NCBI GenBank assembly: GCA_019637095.1
Contig: JAHBWG010000004.1
Span: 1 to 64,000, forward strand
DNA length: 64,000 bases
Direction: 5' to 3'
From: Sandaracinaceae bacterium
GTDB lineage: Bacteria; Myxococcota_A; Polyangia; Polyangiales; Sandaracinaceae
A program made the translations under genes and the position numbers. Within the stretch, counting starts at the first letter, position 1. Each line of letters begins with the position of its first letter. This document shows positions 1 through 7,475 of this stretch, in pieces. Below the pieces are notes generated by a model. The model searched no databases, was not told the DNA's origin, and was given only the letters and a program-made list of their open reading frames with translations.

Positions 1-1214
1 ATCTGCGCGGGCCCGGCGCGCCCCGCCGCGCGGACCGGACGCGCGGCGCTCGCCGCGTCGACGCGCTCGACGAGCGCCTCCTCGTCGAGCCCGTCGTCCC
101 ACGGGAAGTGCTCCAGCCCGTGGGGGGGCGCGCCGCCCGCGCGCATCGCCGCGAGGATCGCGTCGGCGAGGTCCTCGCCCGCGAACGCGCCGCGATCGCG
201 CGTGAGCCGCTTCGCCACGCCGGGGGTGATCCCGGCGACGAGGCCGCCCGCGAGCCCGGCGAGCAAGCCGCTGCCGGTGAGCGCGCCGACGGCGACCTGC
301 GCGCCCATCGCGCCGACGCTGCCCGCCGCGGCCGCGCCGCCGCCGCCCGGCGGCGCCTTCGGGACCGCGCGCAGATCCACCGCGCCGTGCTCGCCCGGGT
401 CGAACGCCTCGCGCGCCGTGAGGCGCAGCGCCCAGCACCCGCTCGTCCACTCGCGGTTCAGCACGTACGCGTACGGCATGTAGACGTAGCCGCGATCGCC
501 CCACGCCGCGCCCCAGCTGTTGCGCACGACGAACACGCGGCGCGCGTCGTCGTAGCCGACGGCCAAGAGCGCGTGGCGGCCGTGCCGCGGGTCGAGCGCG
601 CCCTCGGGCATCCCGCACTCGCCGCGCGCGCTCGTGCGCACGAAGCTCTCGGTGACGCGGGTCGCGAACGCGATCGGGAAGCCCGCGGCGAGGCAGCCGC
701 GGAACGCGTCCGCGTCGACGGGCACCGCCCACCAGTCGACGAGCTTCAGCGCCGCCGCCTCGCGCAGCACGAGCCGCGGCGGCTGCACCGCGAAGAGGTC
801 GGGGTGGTAGGGCCAGCTCGCCTCCGTCGGCACGCCGAGGCGGGCGAGCACCCGCACGCCGTCGACCATCGAGGCGCCGACGTCCTCGCGCACCGAGCCG
901 TCCCAGAGGCGCTGGCAGAAGTAGACGAACGAGCGGCTCAGGTCGACGTGCCGGCCGGTCTCGCGGCGCACGAGGTACTCCACGCCGCCGACGAGCGCGT
1001 TGGCCGCGCAGCTCCCGAGCTGGCCTTGATCTTCGACGGGCGTCATCCACGGACGCAGATCGACGGCGCCCGGCAACCGCGCGATGCGCGGCGTGAACGG
1101 GCGCCGGTCGAAGTCGTCCGCGCGATCGTCGCGGCACGCGCCGAGCGCGATCTGCCGCCCGAGGTAGGTCCCGAACTGCCGCCCGATCAGGTGGCCGACG
1201 TGCGCGCCGATCAT
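1..1214 (-). CDS. C1 (papain-like) cysteine protease, partial at left edge
   Basis: Reading the minus strand from ATG 1214 gives an uninterrupted frame to the window edge, so the C-terminus is missing. Papain-family landmarks are clear: the oxyanion Gln and catalytic Cys in EDQGQLGSCAANA (Cys about residue 69), the catalytic His in GRHALLAVGYDD (about 214) and the Asn in VVRNSWGAAWGDRGY (about 232). These residues define C1A peptidases. No signal peptide is visible. After the catalytic domain comes a glycine/alanine-rich hydrophobic stretch (about residues 270-315) that could insert in a membrane, then an acidic tail. A GTG at 1235 in the same frame is an alternative start. Substrate is unknown. 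Confidence 0.85.
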   Translation of the reverse strand, partial: MIGAHVGHLIGRQFGTYLGRQIALGACRDDRADDFDRRPFTPRIARLPGAVDLRPWMTPVEDQGQLGSCAANALVGGVEYLVRRETGRHVDLSRSFVYFCQRLWDGSVREDVGASMVDGVRVLARLGVPTEASWPYHPDLFAVQPPRLVLREAAALKLVDWWAVPVDADAFRGCLAAGFPIAFATRVTESFVRTSARGECGMPEGALDPRHGRHALLAVGYDDARRVFVVRNSWGAAWGDRGYVYMPYAYVLNREWTSGCWALRLTAREAFDPGEHGAVDLRAVPKAPPGGGGAAAAGSVGAMGAQVAVGALTGSGLLAGLAGGLVAGITPGVAKRLTRDRGAFAGEDLADAILAAMRAGGAPPHGLEHFPWDDGLDEEALVERVDAASAARPVRAAGRAGPAQ

Positions 1215-1341
1215 CGGCGCCAGAGTGTAGGCCACGCGCGCGATGGCGCGAGCGGCGCGTTCGCGGGAGCCCCGCCCGCGCCCGGCACGGGAACGCGAGC
1301 TCGGCCGGGAGCTTCGCGCGCGGTGGGCGTAGGATGGCGCG

Positions 1342-2751
1342 ATGACGCGACCCCGTTCCTTCGCCGCGTGCTCCGTGCTCGCCCTGTGGCTCGCGGCCTG
1401 CGGGTCGGAGACCGATTTCGACGCGGGCGGCGCGGACGGCGGCGCACGAGACGCGGGCGGCGCGAGCGACGCCGGGGCGAGCGACGCCGGGGCGAGCGAC
1501 GCCGGGGCGAGCGACGCCGGGGCGAGCGACGCGGGCGCGCTCGACGCGGGCGCGATGGACGCCGGCGAGCTCGACGCGGGCGCGATGGACGCCGGCGAGC
1601 TCGACGCCGGCGAGCTCGACGCGGGCGCGATGGACGCCGGCGAGCTCGACGCGGGGCCGCCGCCGCCCAGGGTCTGCGCGGGGGACGGCGACTGCACGAC
1701 GGGCCTCTGCCTCGCGGGCGTCTGTCGCGTGGTCACCGAGACGACGCACTCCGAGGAGGGCCTCGGGTCGATCCGCCGCATGGTCGCGGGGACGGACCGC
1801 GACGGGACGCTCCGCCTGCTCACCGACACGGGCACGCGCACCTACGACGTCGTCGGCGCGCCGGGCGCGTTCGGCGTGACCGCGGGCGGCGCCGCGACGG
1901 ACGTGTACCCGCTGCGCGGCGGCGGCCGGCAGGGCACGGCGAGCTCGCACGCCTCGTACACCGCGCCCGCGTACCGGTGGGTCGTCGTCGACCAGCGCGC
2001 GACCGTCAACGAGGATCGCGTGATCGAGTACCAGACGACCGCGCACGCGCCCGACGGCACGCTCTACGTGCTCACCCTGCCGCGCTACCCGCGCGGACCG
2101 AGCGACCTCATCGACGTCTTCCCGCTGCGCGTCTGGTCGCCCGGCCCGAGCGGCTACGAGCGCGAAGACCTCACGCGCACCGTCGGGACGCGCCGCGACT
2201 TCCACTTGCGCGTCGACGCGAGCGGGCAGTTCGAGGTGATGGAGACGGACGCGTTCCGCGTGTTCCGCTGGCACCTCGAGCTCGCCGGCTGGGAGCGCTC
2301 GATCGAGCACACGTTCGAGCCCGTCGCCACGCGCGACGGTCCCTCGCGCTGGGTGAACGACGCGGCCGGCCACACGCACCTCGTGCGCGTCCTGCCGACC
2401 GGCGCCGCCACCGACGCGCTGACCTACGTCGAGCTCGACGACACCGGCGTCGTGCGCTCGCGGCGGCTCACGTTCGGCGACGGGCACGTCGTGTCGAGCC
2501 AGGTCGGCTTCGACGACGACGGCCACGTCTACTTCCTCAGCGTCGGCACGGTCACCTCGCCCAACCGCCGCCCGTACTACTTGCACCGCGTGCGCGCGGA
2601 GGGCGGCGACGACCGCACGCTCCTGGGCACCCTGCGGACCGACTTCGGCGAGGCGCTCGCGCTGGCCGTGCGCCCCGACGGCGACGTCTTCGTGTTCGTG
2701 TTCTCGCCGACGCGCGACATGGTGGTCCGCGCGCTGGCGATCGGGCGCTGA
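1342..2751 (+). CDS. DAG-repeat lipoprotein, unknown C-terminal domain
   Basis: 469 aa. The N-terminus is a lipoprotein signal peptide with lipobox LAAC (Cys20). Residues 41-105 are thirteen pentapeptides of the form (A/E)-(S/L/M)-D-A-G, a disordered linker type common in myxobacterial lipoproteins. A small Cys-rich patch (CAGDGDCTTGLCLAGVC) follows at about 111-127. The remaining ~340 residues have repeated beta-strand-like blocks with WRV/YEL patterns and may form a propeller or jelly-roll fold, but I recognise no family. Probably anchored in the outer membrane and surface exposed. It stands alone on its strand, divergent from the papain-like protease. Confidence 0.8.
   Translation: MTRPRSFAACSVLALWLAACGSETDFDAGGADGGARDAGGASDAGASDAGASDAGASDAGASDAGALDAGAMDAGELDAGAMDAGELDAGELDAGAMDAGELDAGPPPPRVCAGDGDCTTGLCLAGVCRVVTETTHSEEGLGSIRRMVAGTDRDGTLRLLTDTGTRTYDVVGAPGAFGVTAGGAATDVYPLRGGGRQGTASSHASYTAPAYRWVVVDQRATVNEDRVIEYQTTAHAPDGTLYVLTLPRYPRGPSDLIDVFPLRVWSPGPSGYEREDLTRTVGTRRDFHLRVDASGQFEVMETDAFRVFRWHLELAGWERSIEHTFEPVATRDGPSRWVNDAAGHTHLVRVLPTGAATDALTYVELDDTGVVRSRRLTFGDGHVVSSQVGFDDDGHVYFLSVGTVTSPNRRPYYLHRVRAEGGDDRTLLGTLRTDFGEALALAVRPDGDVFVFVFSPTRDMVVRALAIGR
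1462..1656 (+). repeat. 15-bp coding minisatellite (13 units)
   Basis: Thirteen tandem 15-bp units. The first five are near-identical GCGAGCGACGCCGGG and the later ones diverge to GCGCTCGACGCGGGC and GCGATGGACGCCGGC types. Each encodes one x-x-D-A-G pentapeptide. The near-identity of the first five suggests recent expansion by slippage, so copy number could vary between strains. Confidence 0.9.
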
Positions 2752-2815
2752 GGAGCGCCGGCCCGCGGCGGCGGGGGAGGTGGACGCGGGAGACGAGATG
2801 GGGCACATCACGCGG

Positions 2816-3421
2816 ATGCACCGCGCTGCCTTGCTTCTCTCCGTCACGCTCCTCTACACCGGCTGCGACGCCGACACGGGGGGCGCCGACGCGTCCACGC
2901 TCGACGCCGGCGCGGACGCGGGCGCGCTCGCGTCGGACGGCGGCGCGACGGACGGCGGCGCGGGAAGCGACGCGGGAGCGTTGGATGGTGGGCGGGCCGA
3001 CAGCGGCGCGACCGACAGCGGCGCGACCGACGGCGGCGCGACCGACAGCGGCGCCGGCCTCGACGCGGGCGGGGCGAGCGACGCGAGCGCCGGCGCGGAC
3101 GCCGGAGAGCGCGACGCGTGCGTCCCGCCGCCCTGCGCGCGACCGCCGGAGGGCTGCCACTACGCGGGCGCCGACGAGTGCACGTGCGGCACGCTGGTCT
3201 GTCCGGGCGGCTGCATCCCGCCGTGCGGCGAGGGCCACTACTGCGATCAGTGCGCGTCGTCGCCGACGTGCGCCGAGCGCCCCGAGGACATGGGCAACAT
3301 CTGCCCCGCCATCTACATGCCGGTGTGCGGCTGCGACGGGCGCACGTACTCGAACGGCTGCGCGATCGCGTCGGCCGGCATCCCGGCCCTGCACGACGGC
3401 GAGTGCGCGCCGACGCCGTGA
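2816..3421 (+). CDS. Lipoprotein with C-terminal Kazal-type domain
   Basis: 201 aa from ATG 2816, chosen because it gives a compact lipoprotein signal peptide ending in LLYTGC (Cys17). In-frame starts also exist at 2780 (GTG) and 2798 (ATG). A DAG/DSGATDGG low-complexity linker spans about residues 20-100. A Cys-rich segment (CTCGTLVCPGGCIPPCGEG) follows, and the C-terminus is a Kazal-like module with the typical PVCGCDGRTYSNGCA core and a closing Cys near residue 197. Kazal modules usually inhibit serine proteases. That activity is inferred here, and inhibition of the nearby cysteine protease should not be assumed. Confidence 0.8.
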   Translation: MHRAALLLSVTLLYTGCDADTGGADASTLDAGADAGALASDGGATDGGAGSDAGALDGGRADSGATDSGATDGGATDSGAGLDAGGASDASAGADAGERDACVPPPCARPPEGCHYAGADECTCGTLVCPGGCIPPCGEGHYCDQCASSPTCAERPEDMGNICPAIYMPVCGCDGRTYSNGCAIASAGIPALHDGECAPTP

Positions 3422-3447
3422 CGCGACGGTGAGCGCCCGCGGCGCCC

Positions 3448-3477
3448 TTGACGCCCGACGGCGGCGTGTTCAATAGT
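3448..3477 (+). promoter_or_regulatory. Putative promoter of the pncB operon
   Basis: TTGACG at 3448-3453 (5 of 6 to the -35 consensus) lies 18 nt from AATAGT at 3472-3477 (4 of 6 to the -10 consensus). It sits just upstream of pncB and partly under the palindrome at 3476-3490. Inferred from sequence only. Confidence 0.5.
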
Positions 3478-3490
3478 GTCTATAGGACAC
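3476..3490. promoter_or_regulatory. Putative NrtR operator
   Basis: GTGTCTATAGGACAC is an inverted repeat, GTGTC and GACAC around TATAG. Within it GTCTATAGGAC fits the GT-N7-AC core that I recall for NrtR operators. It overlaps the putative -10 element and extends over the AGGA ribosome-binding site of pncB, so a bound repressor would block both. The likely regulator is the nrtR gene at the end of the same operon. Confidence 0.65.
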
Positions 3491-3493
3491 GAA

Positions 3494-4891
3494 ATGACCA
3501 CCTCGCACGACCCGCCGCGCCTCGAGCCGCTCCTCCTCGGCGAGGACGACTACGCGCTCGCGACCGACCTCTACCAGCTCACCATGATGGCCGCGTACCG
3601 CGCGCGGACCGACCTCGCGCCCGACGCCACCGCGACGTTCGAGCTGTTCGTGCGGCGGCTCCCGAGGGGGCGCGCCTTCCTCGTCGCCGCCGGGCTCGAG
3701 CAGGCGCTCGCGTACCTCTCCTCGCTGCGCTTCTCGGGAGCGGACGTCGCGTACCTGCGCACGCTCCCCGTCTTCGCGAAGACCGACCCGGGCTTCTTCG
3801 AGTGGCTGCGAGACTTCCGCTTCCGCGGCGACGTCGACGCGATCCCGGAGGGCACGCTCGTCTACCCGAACGAGCCGCTCGTGCGGATCCGCGCGCCGCT
3901 CGCCGAGGCGCAGCTCGTCGAGACGTACCTCCTCGCCACGATCAACGCGCAGACGCTCATCGCGTCCAAGGCCGCACGCGTGCGTCTCGCCGCCGGCGAG
4001 CGCCCCTTCATCGACTTCGGCGCGCGGCGCGCGCACGGCTTCGGCGCCGCGCTCCTCGCGACCCGCGCCGCGTGGATCGCGGGCGCCAACGGCACCTCCA
4101 ACGTCGCCGCCGCCAAGAAGCTCGACATCCCCGTGCGCGGCACCGCGGCGCACGCCTTCATCATGAGCTTCGAGCGCGAGGAGGACGCCTTCCGCGCCTA
4201 CCACGACGCCTATCCCGAGCACACCGTCTTGCTCGTCGACACCTACGACACCCGCGAGGGGTGCCGCCGCGCGGCGGCGCTCGGCCCGTCGCTGCGGGGC
4301 GTGCGGCTCGACAGCGGGGACCTCGGCCAGCTCGCGCGCGAGTGCCGCGCCATCCTCGACGAGCGCGGCCTGACGCAGACGACGATCGTCGCGTCCGGCG
4401 ACCTCGACGAGGACAAGATCACCGCGCTGCTCGCGCAGGGCGCGCCGATCGACAGCTTCGGCGTCGGCACCGAGATGGTCACCTCGCGCGACCAACCCGC
4501 GCTCGGCGGGGTCTTCAAGCTCGTCGAGCGCACCGACGGCGCGCGGCGCCTGCCGGTGATGAAGCTCTCCGAGGGCAAGATCACCTGGCCTGGCCCCAAG
4601 CAGGTGTGGCGCGTCCACGACCCAGAGGGGCGCTTCACCGAGGACGTGATCGAGCTCGACGGCGCGCCAGGGCCCCAAGGATCGCGAGCCCTCTTGCGCC
4701 CCGTGATGCGCGCCGGCGCCCTCTTGCCGGCCGCGTACGAGCCGCTCGCCGCGATGCGCGCGCGCTGCGCCGAGGGCCTCGCGGCGCTGCCTGAGGAGCT
4801 GCGGCGCCTCCACGACTTCGCCGACGCCCCCATCCGCTTCGGGCCGGCGCTGAGAGCCCTCACCGATTCGCTGAAAGGAGCCGCAAAATGA
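3494..4891 (+). CDS. pncB: Nicotinate phosphoribosyltransferase
   Basis: 465 aa. It converts nicotinate, PRPP and ATP to nicotinate mononucleotide, the entry step of Preiss-Handler NAD salvage. Family features are the N-terminal ATDLYQLTMM segment, FELFVRRLP, FGARRAHG, GVGTEMVTS and KLSEGKITWPG. ATG 3494 was chosen because AGGA (3484-3487) sits six nt upstream. An upstream GTG at 3476 lies inside the operator palindrome and is unlikely to be used. The stop overlaps the pncA start by four nt (ATGA), which suggests translational coupling. Confidence 0.93.
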   Translation: MTTSHDPPRLEPLLLGEDDYALATDLYQLTMMAAYRARTDLAPDATATFELFVRRLPRGRAFLVAAGLEQALAYLSSLRFSGADVAYLRTLPVFAKTDPGFFEWLRDFRFRGDVDAIPEGTLVYPNEPLVRIRAPLAEAQLVETYLLATINAQTLIASKAARVRLAAGERPFIDFGARRAHGFGAALLATRAAWIAGANGTSNVAAAKKLDIPVRGTAAHAFIMSFEREEDAFRAYHDAYPEHTVLLVDTYDTREGCRRAAALGPSLRGVRLDSGDLGQLARECRAILDERGLTQTTIVASGDLDEDKITALLAQGAPIDSFGVGTEMVTSRDQPALGGVFKLVERTDGARRLPVMKLSEGKITWPGPKQVWRVHDPEGRFTEDVIELDGAPGPQGSRALLRPVMRAGALLPAAYEPLAAMRARCAEGLAALPEELRRLHDFADAPIRFGPALRALTDSLKGAAK

Positions 4892-5493
4892 CCGACCTCG
4901 AGCCGACCGACACCGTCTTCGTCGACGTGGACACGCAGGTCGACTTCGTCGAGCCCGACGGCGCCCTCTACGTGCCCGGCGCGGAGCGGCTCAAGCCCGC
5001 GTTCGCGCGCCTCGTCGCGATCGCGCGCGCGCACGCGCGCCCGGTCGTCGCCTCGAGCGACGCGCACCCCGAGGACGACCCCGAGTTCGCGACGTTCCCG
5101 CCGCACTGCCTCGCCGGCACGCCCGGCCAGCGCCGCGTCGCGGAGACCGAGCCCGCGCGCGCGCGCGTCATCGCGGCCGACGGCACCGACCGCGGCGGCG
5201 AGGGACAGACGATCGTGCTCGAGAAGGTCGCGTTCGACCTCTTCACCAACCCCGCCGCCGAGGCCACGCTCGCTGCGAGCGGCGCCCGCACCGCGATCGT
5301 GTTCGGCGTCGCGCTCGACTACTGCGTGCGCGCCGCGGCGCTCGGCTTGGCCGCGCGCGGCTACGAGACGGTGCTCGTGCGCGACGCGACCGCGCCGGTC
5401 ACCGCGGAGGGCGGCGCCCGCGTCGAGGAGGAGCTCCGCGCCGCCGGCGTCCGCTTCGCCTCGACCGACGAGATCGCCGCGGCGTTCGCGTGA
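4888..5493 (+). CDS. pncA: Nicotinamidase (isochorismatase-like hydrolase)
   Basis: 201 aa. It deamidates nicotinamide to nicotinate, the substrate of the upstream pncB product. The catalytic triad is visible: Asp15 in DVDTQVDF, Lys113 in LEKVAFD and Cys146 in ALDYCVRAA. The metal-site region DAHPEDDPEF...PPHCLAGTPG matches nicotinamidases better than generic isochorismatases. AAAGGAG lies just before the ATG, and the start overlaps the pncB stop. The stop overlaps the next gene, so the three genes form one tightly coupled operon. Confidence 0.92.
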   Translation: MTDLEPTDTVFVDVDTQVDFVEPDGALYVPGAERLKPAFARLVAIARAHARPVVASSDAHPEDDPEFATFPPHCLAGTPGQRRVAETEPARARVIAADGTDRGGEGQTIVLEKVAFDLFTNPAAEATLAASGARTAIVFGVALDYCVRAAALGLAARGYETVLVRDATAPVTAEGGARVEEELRAAGVRFASTDEIAAAFA

Positions 5494-6236
5494 GCGCCGA
5501 GCGCAGCTCGCGGCGCTCTCCACCGCGCGCCCGCGGCGCGCGCGTCGAGGCCTTCGACCCGTTCGGGCAGCCGCACCCGGCGGTCGCCGTCGACGTGATC
5601 CTCTTCACGATCGCGGGCCGCGAGCTGCGCGTCCTGTTGATCGATCGGCAGCTCCCGCCGTTCGCCGGCCACAAGGCGCTGCCCGGCGGGTTCGTGCGCG
5701 TCGACGAGAGCCTCGACGAGGCCGCCGCGCGAGAGCTCGAGGAGGAGGCCGGCGTGCGCGTGCGCTGGCTCGAGCAGCTCTACACCTTCGGCGCGCTCGA
5801 GCGCGACCCTGCGCGCCGCGTCATCAGCGTCGCGTACTTCGCGCTGATCGACGCGGCCGGGCTCGCGCCTCGCGCGGGCACGGACGCGACCGCGGTCGGC
5901 TGGTTCGACGTGCGGCGCCTCCCGAAGCTCGCGTTCGACCACGCGCAGATGATCGCGTACGCGCACGAGCGCCTGCGCTACAAGACCGAGTACGCGCCCG
6001 TCGCGTTCCAGCTCCTGCCCAACGACCTCACGCTGGGCCAGCTGCAGGCGGTCTACGAGGTCATCCTCGGCAAGCCGCTCGACAAGCGGAACTTCCGCCG
6101 CAAGGTCCTGGGCCTCGACATCCTCGAGCCCACCGGCGAGCTGCGGCAGGAGGGCCGCGGGCGCCCCGCGGCGCTCTACCGCTTCCGCGCGCGCCGCTTC
6201 GCCGACCTCGGCGGCGGCGTGGTCCTCGACTTCTAG
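5490..6236 (+). CDS. nrtR: NrtR-type Nudix regulator of NAD metabolism
   Basis: 248 aa. Residues about 28-160 form a Nudix domain with an intact signature (GFVRVDESLDEAAARELEEE followed by AGV), so ADP-ribose binding and perhaps hydrolysis are possible. The C-terminal part (NDLTLGQLQAVYEVILGKPLD, FRRKVLGL, GRPAALYRF) is the winged-helix domain typical of NrtR repressors. The GTG start overlaps the pncA stop. The position at the end of the pncB-pncA operon and a matching palindrome at the promoter argue for feedback control by NAD-derived ADP-ribose. NUDIX hydrolase without regulatory role is the alternative. Confidence 0.85.
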   Translation: MSAERSSRRSPPRARGARVEAFDPFGQPHPAVAVDVILFTIAGRELRVLLIDRQLPPFAGHKALPGGFVRVDESLDEAAARELEEEAGVRVRWLEQLYTFGALERDPARRVISVAYFALIDAAGLAPRAGTDATAVGWFDVRRLPKLAFDHAQMIAYAHERLRYKTEYAPVAFQLLPNDLTLGQLQAVYEVILGKPLDKRNFRRKVLGLDILEPTGELRQEGRGRPAALYRFRARRFADLGGGVVLDF

Positions 6237-6301
6237 ACGCGGCCGCGTAACCGGCGCGAAGTGGATCCGCGCGCGCGTCCGGTCCTACCCTGATCCCACG
6301 G

Positions 6302-7465
6302 GTGGGGAACCGAGACTCCGACTTCGATCCGCTCAGTCCCTTCGCGAACGATCGCGGGGTGGAGCTCGAGCTCGACACGCGCGCGCTCGACGCGGCGCGG
6401 GCGGCGGCGCCGCCGCGCGGGCGCCCGGCGCGGACGGCGACCGCGGGGACGGTGACCCTGTACGAGCCGGAGGTGCCGGTCGAGCAGGCGATCCCGGCCC
6501 GGGCGATCGAGCTCGCGGGCCATGGTCCGGCGCCACCGTTCGTGCTCGAGGCGCCGTACGCGATCCGCGCGTGGCTGCGCGATCGAGCCCTGCGCGCGAG
6601 GCTCCCGGAGCTGCGGCGCGTGCGCGACGCGGCAGAGGCGGACGTCGCGAGCTCGGCGCTCGAGCTCGGGCGGGCGCTCTTCGCGGCCCGCGAGCACCCG
6701 CGCGCGCGCGAGCTCGGCGCGCCGCTGCGCATGGCGAGCGCGGCCGCGAAGCTGACCGCGGAGCACGACGAGGCGCTCGCACGCGCACGGGAGGCGGCGC
6801 GGCGCAGCACGGCCCGCGTCGAGGCGTCGATCGCCGAGGCGACACAGTCGATGCGGCCGCTGCGCGCCCGCGCGCGCGAGCTGCAGGCGGAGGTCGTCGT
6901 CCACCAGCAGCGCTACGAGGCGGCGCAGACCGCCGTCCACGAGGCGAGCGGCGCGCTCGAGGCGCTCGAGCGCGCGCGACCGGACGACGCGGACGGGCGC
7001 ATCGCGCTCGAGGCGCAACGTACCTTGCGTCGAGTGGAGGCGGAGGAGGCGGTGCGCGAGATCGGCGCGCGCACGCCCGAGCTGAGCCGCGTCGAGGCGG
7101 AGGCGCTCGAGCTCGAGCGGCTGTGCGCGAAGGGCGCGGCGGAGATCGCCGAGCTCGGCGCGTCGCTCGCGCGCACCGAGGAGCGCATCGAGCGCGAGGC
7201 GGCGGACGGGCGCGCCGCGTTCGAGCGCGCGCTCGTCGGGCTCGCCGACGAGGGGCTGCGCCTGCGGCTCGAAGCGGAGCTCGCGCCGCTCGCCGCGCGT
7301 CGCGCCCGCGCGCACCACGACGCGTGGGTCGCCCACGGGCGCGAGCTCGAGATGCACGAGCTGGCGCTCACGCTCGTGCACGAGCGCGCGCGGCGGCGCG
7401 GCTGGGCGCAGCTCGCCCTCGCCGTGCTCGCGCTCGTCGCGCTCGTTGCGTGGCGCCTCGCGTGA
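6302..7465 (+). CDS. Coiled-coil protein with C-terminal membrane anchor
   Basis: 387 aa from GTG 6302. No family recognised. Residues about 90-365 are almost entirely charged, Ala-rich helix with heptad-like spacing (for example LRRVDAAEAD-type and RVEAEALELERL blocks), consistent with a long coiled coil. The last ~20 residues (WAQLALAVLALVALVAWRLA) form one hydrophobic helix, so the protein is probably tail-anchored with the coiled coil in the cytoplasm. No signal peptide. It follows the nrtR operon by 65 bp but has no functional link to it that I can see. Confidence 0.7.
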   Translation: MGNRDSDFDPLSPFANDRGVELELDTRALDAARAAAPPRGRPARTATAGTVTLYEPEVPVEQAIPARAIELAGHGPAPPFVLEAPYAIRAWLRDRALRARLPELRRVRDAAEADVASSALELGRALFAAREHPRARELGAPLRMASAAAKLTAEHDEALARAREAARRSTARVEASIAEATQSMRPLRARARELQAEVVVHQQRYEAAQTAVHEASGALEALERARPDDADGRIALEAQRTLRRVEAEEAVREIGARTPELSRVEAEALELERLCAKGAAEIAELGASLARTEERIEREAADGRAAFERALVGLADEGLRLRLEAELAPLAARRARAHHDAWVAHGRELEMHELALTLVHERARRRGWAQLALAVLALVALVAWRLA

Positions 7466-7475
7466 GCGCGCCAAC

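Noticed and set aside
1462-1656. CRISPR-like repeat
   Set aside because: Units of 15 bp without spacers, in frame within a lipoprotein linker.
108-3476. A 1122-codon open frame on the plus strand
   Set aside because: It crosses several real genes in other frames and is rich in Arg/Ala, as expected for antisense or shifted frames in such high-GC DNA.
3476-3493. GTG 3476 as the start of pncB
   Set aside because: It lies inside the operator palindrome and has no ribosome-binding site; ATG 3494 has AGGA at good spacing.
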